This document shows, piece after piece, positions 1 to 4,137 of a stretch of 5,151 nucleotides of DNA. The DNA is taken from positions 1 to 5,151 of the forward strand of contig CAMCWJ010000220.1 of the NCBI GenBank assembly GCA_945882475.1, in the 5' to 3' direction. This DNA is from Bifidobacterium breve (GTDB lineage Bacteria > Actinomycetota > Actinomycetes > Mycobacteriales > Mycobacteriaceae). Numbering within the stretch: the stretch's first letter is position 1; every line of letters starts with the position of its first letter. A program made the position numbers and the translations under genes. Below the pieces are notes generated by a model that searched no databases, was not told the origin of the DNA, and saw only the letters and a program-made list of their open reading frames with translations.

Positions 1-196
1 CGATCTCGCGGCGGTAGTAGGTGAGCGCATGGCCGATTTGCCCGACGGCCTGCACCGCGAACCATGCGACCCGGCCGCAGCTATCCAGAAACCGGCCGGG
101 CAGGGTGGCCCACTTCGACGCGTCGCGGGCGGCGCGCGGGAAACGCGTCCGGACTACCGTCGCGTTGGCTTGCGCCGTCGTCGTCGCCGTCGCCAT
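1..196 (-). CDS. yrbE1B: YrbE1B-like MlaE-family permease of an Mce transporter, N-terminal part (cut by left window edge)
   Basis: Only the first 65 codons are inside the window, and the gene runs off the left edge. It starts with ATG at 196-194, directly after the TAA stop of yrbE1A (199-197), with no spacer. A G-rich stretch at the end of yrbE1A (GGGACGGGG) can serve as ribosome binding site, so translation is probably coupled. The visible part has a low-complexity Ala/Thr start (ATATTTAQANATV), then RTRFPRAARDASKW, and ends in GQIGHALTYYRRE. The last block resembles the GQIAHALRYYRKE stretch I remember from M. tuberculosis YrbE1B. Members of the family are inner-membrane permeases that pair with YrbE-A proteins and an MceG-type ATPase to import lipids. 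The transmembrane part is not visible. The position after yrbE1A makes the call strong despite the short fragment. Confidence 0.88.
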   Translation of the reverse strand, partial: MATATTTAQANATVVRTRFPRAARDASKWATLPGRFLDSCGRVAWFAVQAVGQIGHALTYYRREI

Positions 197-991
197 TTAG
201 GTCCCCGTCCCGAAACGCACGCCGATGGTTGTAAAGATCACGTTGACGGCGAACAGGGCCACCACGCAGAGCACCAGGGTCTCGTTCACAGCGATCCCCA
301 CGCCCTTGGCGCCGCCGCCCACGGTGAGGCCGCGATAACAGCCGACCAGACCCGCGATCAAGCCGAAGGCCAACGCCTTGGCCACCGAGATCATCACCTC
401 GGGAAGCCCAGTCACCAACGTGAGGGTCTGCAGATAGGCACCGGCCGAGAGGTTCTGCAGGAAGACTCCGAAGATGAAGCTGCCGACCAGGCCGATGATG
501 ATCACCGCGCCGTTGAGCAGGAAGGCCACGAACGTCGAGGCGGCCACCCGGGGCAGCACCAGGCGGTGGATCGGGTCGATGCCGAGCACCTCGAGGGCGT
601 CGATCTCCTCGCGGATGGTGCGCGCACCGAGGTCGGCACAGATTGCGGTGGAACCCGCGCCGGCAACCACGAGAACGGTCACGAGCGGTCCCAACTGGGT
701 GACCGAGGCCAGTGCCGCACCCGCGCCGGATACGTCGGCCGCACCGAACTCCTGGAGCAGCAGGTTGAAGATGAAGATGATGAGCACCGTCAGCGGGATG
801 GACATCGCGAAGGTGGGCAGCAGGGCCACCGTCAGCAGGAACCAGCTGTACTGGACGAACTCTTTCCACTCGAATGGCCGGAACACCGCCTTGCCGGTGA
901 GCATGGTCATCTTGAAGAAGCCGCCGATCGCCTGCATCGCCCCGCCAAGCTTCTTGCGGACGTAGCTATTGGTGCCGGTTGTCGTAGCGAT
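197..991 (-). CDS. yrbE1A: YrbE1A, MlaE-family permease subunit of the Mce1 lipid transporter (probable ATC start)
   Basis: Integral inner-membrane permease that with YrbE1B forms the channel of the Mce1 system; in mycobacteria Mce1 imports fatty acids (family knowledge). Counted from the ATC at 991 the protein is 264 aa, close to the roughly 265 aa I recall for M. tuberculosis YrbE1A. Hydrophobic stretches lie at about 50-78, 97-115, 152-176, 206-217 and 238-257. The conserved cytoplasmic coupling motif EEIDALEVLGIDPI is at 128-141, preceded by GAGSTAICADLGARTIR, and the C-terminus ends NVIFTTIGVRFGTGT. Start choice: no in-frame ATG or GTG exists between the upstream stop at 1090-1088 and the Met at 937-935. 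A strong Shine-Dalgarno sequence (AGGGAGGGG, 1006-998) sits 8 nt before ATC, and homology to the N-terminus begins there. A TTG at 1018 would give 273 aa but lies upstream of that Shine-Dalgarno sequence. Function is near certain; the exact start is inferred. Confidence 0.93.
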   Translation of the reverse strand: MATTTGTNSYVRKKLGGAMQAIGGFFKMTMLTGKAVFRPFEWKEFVQYSWFLLTVALLPTFAMSIPLTVLIIFIFNLLLQEFGAADVSGAGAALASVTQLGPLVTVLVVAGAGSTAICADLGARTIREEIDALEVLGIDPIHRLVLPRVAASTFVAFLLNGAVIIIGLVGSFIFGVFLQNLSAGAYLQTLTLVTGLPEVMISVAKALAFGLIAGLVGCYRGLTVGGGAKGVGIAVNETLVLCVVALFAVNVIFTTIGVRFGTGT

Positions 992-1139
992 CGGAATCCC
1001 CTCCCTTCGAATGACCAAGCTATCCCAGTGGTGACGCGGACCACAGGAATGTACCCGATGTGTTTCGCGCGTCGGACCGCAACTGAACTATCGGTCCTAC
1101 TTCCGTCATCGGTCCGGGTCGGGGCTCCCCGTCCGGGAG
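992..1139 (-). promoter_or_regulatory. fadD5-yrbE1A intergenic region with candidate internal promoter and repeated hexamers
   Basis: This gap of about 148 bp breaks an otherwise tightly packed operon. On the minus strand a TACATT hexamer (1053-1048) fits the mycobacterial TANNNT -10 pattern and would leave a leader of about 50 nt before yrbE1A; I see no good -35. Upstream of it, three six-base elements are evenly spaced, as read on the plus strand: GGACCG (1074-1079), CGGTCC (1092-1097) and CGGTCC (1110-1115). Each pair is separated by exactly 12 bases, and the first copy is inverted. From memory, the equivalent gap in M. tuberculosis has been reported to have promoter activity. The gap probably allows the transporter genes to be expressed independently of fadD5. 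The promoter call is inference. Confidence 0.4.
1114..1136 (-). terminator. GC hairpin just after fadD5 stop (possible attenuator or RNA-processing site)
   Basis: Four nucleotides beyond the fadD5 stop the sequence can fold into CCGG / CGGG pairing with CCCG / CCGG, with a small asymmetric internal loop and a tetraloop around 1124-1127. No run of U follows, so it is not a classic intrinsic terminator, although mycobacterial terminators often lack the U-tract. It could reduce read-through into yrbE1A or protect the 3' end of the tetR-fadD5 message. GC-rich DNA makes chance hairpins common, so confidence is low. Confidence 0.25.
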
Positions 1140-2738
1140 TCATCGCTCCGGCTCGGGGCTGCTTTCCGGGCCGCCGAACCGGGCCCGGAGCTCGGTCTTG
1201 ACCACCTTGCCTGCCGGGTTGCGCGGCAGGGCCTCCACGACCTCCACGGCGCTGGGGTGCTTATAGCGCGCCAGCCTCTCGTTGAGGAAGTCGCTCAGTT
1301 CCTCGGGGCTGGGCTGCGGCCCACGCAGGGCCACCACCGCCACCGGAACCTCGCCCCACTTGTGGTGCGGACGGCCGATGACAGCCACCTCGGCGATCGC
1401 CGGGTGCGCCGCCACGGCGTTCTCCACCTCTGCGCAGTACACGTTTTCTCCGCCGGAGATGATCATGTCCTTCTTGCGGTCGACGACCCAGATGTAGCCC
1501 TCGTCATCGCTGCGCACCAGATCGCCGGAGTGGAACCAGCCGCCGGCGAACGCCTCCGCGGTGGCCTGCGGGTTGTTCCAGTACCCGGCCATCAAAGTGG
1601 GTGCGCGGTAGACGATCTCGCCCACCTCACCGATCGGCACGTCGCGCATGTGTTCGTCGACGATGCGCGCCGCCACCGTCGGGATCACCTTGCCCACCGA
1701 GCCCAGTTTCCGGATCGCGTCCACCCCGGCCAGCATGCAGGTGACCGGTGACATCTCGGTCTGGCCGAAGGCGGCGAGGATGTTGCAGCCGGGGAAGGTC
1801 TGCGCCATCTGCCGCAGCAGGGTGTCGGAGGCCGGCGCGGCGCCCCAGGACAACGTGCGCAGACATAGTTGGCGGGGCCGAGCCTGCTGCTCGGCGCACA
1901 CCGCCTGCCACTGCGCGGGAACCAGGAAGATGCCGGTGACCTTTTCGGCCGCCAGTACGTCGAGCAAATCACCGGCGTCGAACCCGCCCAGCGGATGGAT
2001 CACGGTGGGGCTGCCCATCGTCATCGGCGGCAGCATCGAACCGATGCCGGCGATGTGGAACAGCGGCACCCCGATGAAGCCGACGTCGTCGGTGCCCGGG
2101 GTGGTGGTGTAGAGCGCACTGAGTGCCTGGCCGGCCAGGTTGGCGTGGGTGAGCACCGCACCCTTGGGCAGGCCGGTGGTCCCCGAGGTGTACATGATCA
2201 GCGCGGGGCTGTCGGCCGGGATATCCACCGGCGGCGCGGGCTCGCCCGGTTCGGCGACGAGATCCTCGTAGCCCAGGACGGCGTCATCGGTGGGCGACTC
2301 GGCGACGACCACCGACGCCACCTGAGGGGCGAGGTCGCGCACCGCCGCCGCGACCGGAGCCAGTAGCGGTTCGGTGATCAGCACCGCCGCCCCGCAGTTC
2401 TCCACCAGGTACGCAAGTTCGGGCGGGGTGAGCCGGAAGTTGACCGGAACCGCAATGGCGCCAAGCTGATTCACCGCCAGCGTGGCTTCGATGAACTCGG
2501 GCCGGTTGAGCATCAACACGATCACCCGGTCACCGGATCCGACCCCACGGCGGTGCAGGGCGCCGGCCAGGCCGGCCACCCGGCGAGACAGTTCGACCCA
2601 CGTCGTGGTGCGCCCGGTGAACCGCAACGCGGTGGCGCCGGGTTGCATCAACGCGTGCCGGGCCAGCTGAGTGACCCAGTTCTGGCGCCGGGAGAGGTAG
2701 GGCTCGTCGGTGTTCGTCGCTGATGTCGGCGCGGTCAT
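1140..2738 (-). CDS. fadD5: FadD5, long-chain fatty acid-CoA ligase of the mce1 operon
   Basis: 532-aa acyl-activating enzyme (ANL superfamily). It adenylates a fatty acid with ATP and transfers it to CoA, presumably acting on lipid delivered by the Mce1 importer. Visible motifs: the nucleotide-binding loop YTSGTTGLPKG at 183-193; AAFGQTEMSP at 322-331; the hinge-side HSGDL at 403-407; VDRKKDMIISGGENVYCAEVE near 419-439; and PRNPAGKVVK at 505-514, with K511 as the likely catalytic lysine. All core motifs are intact. The N-terminus (YLSRRQNWVTQLARHALMQP) and the block FLVPAQWQAVCAEQQARPR match FadD5 of M. tuberculosis as I recall it, which is slightly longer (about 554 aa), mainly at the C-terminus. 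ATG at 2738-2736 lies 4 nt after the stop of the SRPBCC gene. There is only a weak Shine-Dalgarno sequence, suggesting coupled translation. The gene is followed by yrbE1A after a regulatory-looking gap. Confidence 0.95.
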   Translation of the reverse strand: MTAPTSATNTDEPYLSRRQNWVTQLARHALMQPGATALRFTGRTTTWVELSRRVAGLAGALHRRGVGSGDRVIVLMLNRPEFIEATLAVNQLGAIAVPVNFRLTPPELAYLVENCGAAVLITEPLLAPVAAAVRDLAPQVASVVVAESPTDDAVLGYEDLVAEPGEPAPPVDIPADSPALIMYTSGTTGLPKGAVLTHANLAGQALSALYTTTPGTDDVGFIGVPLFHIAGIGSMLPPMTMGSPTVIHPLGGFDAGDLLDVLAAEKVTGIFLVPAQWQAVCAEQQARPRQLCLRTLSWGAAPASDTLLRQMAQTFPGCNILAAFGQTEMSPVTCMLAGVDAIRKLGSVGKVIPTVAARIVDEHMRDVPIGEVGEIVYRAPTLMAGYWNNPQATAEAFAGGWFHSGDLVRSDDEGYIWVVDRKKDMIISGGENVYCAEVENAVAAHPAIAEVAVIGRPHHKWGEVPVAVVALRGPQPSPEELSDFLNERLARYKHPSAVEVVEALPRNPAGKVVKTELRARFGGPESSPEPER

Positions 2739-2742
2739 CGCG

Positions 2743-3186
2743 CTATTGTCCGGTCGCGAGCTGCTCGGCGCGGGATTTCAGATTGTTCGCGAGGTGCTCG
2801 AGGGCGTCGTTCACCATTTTCTTCATCAGCGGGTTCGGCACCGGCAGCGAGGTTTCCACGTCGAGGTCCACGGTCAGCAGACTCGAGGGGCCCATGTCGA
2901 CCACCGAGAACAGCTGATGCTGCTTGGAGAACAGCTCACCCTGCTGCATCACGGTCTGGATCTGCCCGGGGCCGGGGTAGTAGACGGCCTGGATGAAGGT
3001 GGACTCATGGCCGCCGATGTCGGTGTCGATGCGCAACTGGCTGGGCCGGCCGTCGTTGTAGCGGGCCAGCACGTAGACCGCCCGGACCTCGTCGTTCCAC
3101 TGCGGGTAAGCCTCGAAGTCGGCGACGATGCCCAGGATCGACGGGGCGTCGGCGTTGACCTCCAGAGTCCTGCTGAGCAACGGCAT
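2743..3186 (-). CDS. SRPBCC/polyketide cyclase-like lipid-binding protein (TB18.5 / Rv0164 family)
   Basis: 147-aa protein of the START/SRPBCC fold, a helix-grip fold that encloses a hydrophobic ligand cavity. It has the usual order: an N-terminal strand (SRTLEVNADAPSILGIVADFEAYPQWNDEV), central strands (SQLRIDTDIGG; YYPGPGQIQTVMQQGE) and a long C-terminal helix (PLMKKMVNDALEHLANNLKSRAEQL). It closely resembles M. tuberculosis TB18.5 (Rv0164), which I recall sits just before mce1R-fadD5, so synteny agrees. ATG at 3186-3184 is chosen because it lies 1 nt after the tetR stop, has AGGAAGG (3205-3199) 12 nt upstream, and begins the conserved fold. A TTG at 3231 would add 15 Pro/Arg-rich residues and overlap tetR, with no visible Shine-Dalgarno sequence. 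The ligand is unknown. Placement between a regulator and an acyl-CoA ligase suggests handling of a fatty or polyketide-like molecule (inference). Confidence 0.88.
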   Translation of the reverse strand: MPLLSRTLEVNADAPSILGIVADFEAYPQWNDEVRAVYVLARYNDGRPSQLRIDTDIGGHESTFIQAVYYPGPGQIQTVMQQGELFSKQHQLFSVVDMGPSSLLTVDLDVETSLPVPNPLMKKMVNDALEHLANNLKSRAEQLATGQ

Positions 3187-3187
3187 G

Positions 3188-3844
3188 TCAGTACGGTGCC
3201 TTCCTGGCCGCGGCCGGGGCGGCGCCGCCAAGGGGGCAGTCGGCGCGGATCGTCTCGTCCCGGATCAGGCCGCGCAACAGCGCGGTGCTGAACTCCGCGG
3301 CGATCTCCCGCGCGCTGCGCCGGCCGTGCGGCCGCAGCCACCGGTAGGAACCCAGCGTCATGCCGATGTAGCCCAGCGCCACCACGTGGGAATCGCAGTC
3401 GTAGAACTCCCCGCTCGCGATCCCGCGATCGATGAGGCCGTGCACGTGCTCGTAGACCTGGGTCTCCTTCTCCAGGACCTCGGCGACCTGCTCCTCGGTG
3501 AACCACTCGGTGATGTAGGGCTGCTCCTGGAAGTAGACCGCCGCGCCCTCGGGGTTCTCCGCGATCTGGGTCAGCAGTCGCACGGTGTACTGGTAGAGGG
3601 CTTCGCGAGCCGACCACGACGGGTCGTCGTGCACCGCTGCCAGGGTGTTCTCGGCCGCCCGGCGGTAGATGTCGAACAAGATCAGCGCCTTGCTGGCGTA
3701 GTAGTGGTACACGGTGGCCTTGTTCAGGCCCACCACGTCGGCGACGTCGTCCATCCGGGTGCCGTGGTAACCGCGCGCGGCGAACAGCTTGGTGGCAACA
3801 GCCAGCAACTCCTCGCGGCGGGTCGGTCCGCTCTCCGGTGGCAT
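3188..3844 (-). CDS. TetR-family transcriptional regulator (Rv0158-like)
   Basis: 218-aa TetR/AcrR repressor, cytoplasmic and DNA-binding, expected to act as a dimer. The N-terminal HTH domain spans about 9-55: RREELLAVATKLFAARGYHG, then the recognition region TRMDDVADVVGLNKATVYHYY at 29-49, followed by ASKALILFDIYRRA. The C-terminal helical ligand and dimer domain (about 60-200) includes AAVYFQEQPYITEWFTEEQV and GYIGMTLGSYRWLRPHGRR. Sequence and length resemble M. tuberculosis Rv0158 as I remember it, which lies near pntB and not in front of fadD5. ATG at 3844-3842 has AAGGA about 6 nt upstream. The gene heads the operon, with its stop 1 nt from the SRPBCC start. A palindrome over its own promoter (3883-3899) suggests autoregulation. 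An acyl-CoA or lipid effector would fit the downstream genes, but this is inference. Confidence 0.93.
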   Translation of the reverse strand: MPPESGPTRREELLAVATKLFAARGYHGTRMDDVADVVGLNKATVYHYYASKALILFDIYRRAAENTLAAVHDDPSWSAREALYQYTVRLLTQIAENPEGAAVYFQEQPYITEWFTEEQVAEVLEKETQVYEHVHGLIDRGIASGEFYDCDSHVVALGYIGMTLGSYRWLRPHGRRSAREIAAEFSTALLRGLIRDETIRADCPLGGAAPAAARKAPY

Positions 3845-3882
3845 GGGTGTCCTTGGGTGATCGTGAATCGTCTATCAACTGG

Positions 3883-3899
3883 TTGGCTAGTCTAGGCAA
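3883..3899. promoter_or_regulatory. 17-bp palindrome, candidate TetR operator
   Basis: The plus strand reads TTGGCTAG-T-CTAGGCAA. Seven of eight positions in each arm are complementary around a central base, and the only mismatch is the fourth base of the left arm. It lies 39 bp upstream of the tetR start codon in the divergent gap with the 38-aa gene, and it covers the tetR -10 candidate. TetR proteins commonly bind such symmetric sites beside their own gene. Binding is inferred, not shown. Confidence 0.6.
3889..3894 (-). promoter_or_regulatory. Candidate -10 box (TAGACT) for the tetR-led operon
   Basis: TAGACT on the minus strand fits the SigA TANNNT pattern. It lies inside the 17-bp palindrome and would start transcription near 3882, giving a leader of about 38 nt before the tetR ATG at 3844. 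No convincing -35 is present at 17-18 bp spacing, which is common for mycobacterial promoters. A rival reading is TTGCCT (3899-3894) as -35, 17 bp from GATAGA as -10. Confidence 0.35.
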
Positions 3900-3935
3900 T
3901 GCGGCGATAAGTTCCGCGGTCCGCTCCGGCGGCGT

Positions 3936-3941
3936 TAGACT
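3936..3941 (+). promoter_or_regulatory. Candidate -10 box (TAGACT) for the 38-aa gene
   Basis: TAGACT on the plus strand is the same hexamer as the tetR -10 candidate, in the opposite direction and about 42 bp away. Transcription would begin near 3948, about 25 nt before the ATG at 3974, leaving room for the GGAGG at 3962-3966. No clear -35 is visible. The TetR palindrome lies about 37 bp upstream of this hexamer and could affect both promoters. Confidence 0.35.
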
Positions 3942-3973
3942 CAGACCCTCGGACGCACGACGGAGGTATTGCC

Positions 3974-4090
3974 ATGGATCCCAATCCCGATTACGACGCG
4001 ACCGACGAAATCGAGTACTTCTTCAGCTGGCTGCCCTGGGCGTTGCGCGGCACCGACTGGACCGGCACGCCCGCCTACCCGCCGGTCTGA
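3974..4090 (+). CDS. Small conserved-looking 38-aa protein, acidic and aromatic-rich, function unknown
   Basis: A short gene in its own gap, divergent from tetR. The ATG at 3974 is preceded by a perfect GGAGG (3962-3966) with 7 nt spacing, and the reading frame ends in TGA at 4088-4090. The peptide has an acidic N-terminal half (MDPNPDYDATDEIEYFF), then SWLPWALRGTDWTG and a Pro/Tyr tail TPAYPPV. It has three Trp, three Tyr and two Phe in 38 residues and no signal peptide. The short hydrophobic patch YFFSWLPWAL (15-24) could be an amphipathic or membrane-touching helix but is too short to span a membrane. Its position beside an Rv0158-like tetR recalls the small annotated protein Rv0157A of M. 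tuberculosis; I cannot verify sequence identity. No role can be assigned. A regulatory peptide or a small subunit for a neighbouring enzyme is possible. Confidence 0.72.
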   Translation: MDPNPDYDATDEIEYFFSWLPWALRGTDWTGTPAYPPV

Positions 4091-4097
4091 ATCGTCT

Positions 4098-4137
4098 CTC
4101 ACCAATTCGCGGGCGCCCCTCACCAATTCGCTGGCGC
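4098..4137. repeat. Tandem 21-bp-period duplication over the SDR stop codon
   Basis: Two 19-bp copies (4098-4116 and 4119-4137) are identical except at one base (4111 g versus 4132 t) and are offset by 21 bp, exactly seven codons. Read on the minus strand, the right copy is the end of the SDR gene (GCG CCA GCG AAT TGG TGA, encoding APANW-stop). The left copy, downstream of the stop, repeats it in the same frame (GCG CCC GCG AAT TGG TGA). The only difference is a silent change in the proline codon. Confidence 0.9.

Noticed and set aside
181..196. GTC-rich trinucleotide run at the start of yrbE1B
   Set aside because: It simply encodes the Ala/Thr-rich N-terminus (ATATTTA) in high-GC codons and is too short to count as a meaningful microsatellite.
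907..1143. Minus-strand open frame of 78 codons whose ATG overlaps the fadD5 stop (ATGA)
   Set aside because: The overlap looks like coupling, but the frame runs into the yrbE1A N-terminus in another frame, has an Arg/Ser-rich sequence without a domain, and would pass over the strong yrbE1A Shine-Dalgarno sequence.
29..1201. Long plus-strand open frame (390 codons) rich in Glu/Asp/His/Arg
   Set aside because: It lies antisense to yrbE1A and the end of fadD5. The composition is typical of a shadow frame in high-GC DNA, and it has no recognisable domain.
3187..3231. Longer TTG-initiated form of the SRPBCC protein (15 extra residues)
   Set aside because: No Shine-Dalgarno sequence precedes the TTG and the added residues are Pro/Arg-rich. 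The ATG at 3186 follows the tetR stop by 1 nt, has AGGAAGG upstream and begins the conserved fold. I recall that M. tuberculosis TB18.5 is annotated with a similar extension, so this is not fully excluded.
3128..3895. Plus-strand open frame of 255 codons opposite tetR
   Set aside because: Antisense shadow in high-GC DNA, with no motif and no ribosome binding site that stands out.
2949..3899. Minus-strand open frame of 316 codons overlapping tetR and the SRPBCC gene
   Set aside because: It is an out-of-frame shadow. The tetR and SRPBCC frames carry clear family motifs, while this one is Arg/Pro/Gly-rich with none.
4111..4118. GGGCGCCC palindrome between the 38-aa gene and the SDR gene as a bidirectional terminator
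   Set aside because: It has no loop and no U-run and is only 8 bp. It arises inside the 21-bp duplication and is better explained as repeat sequence.
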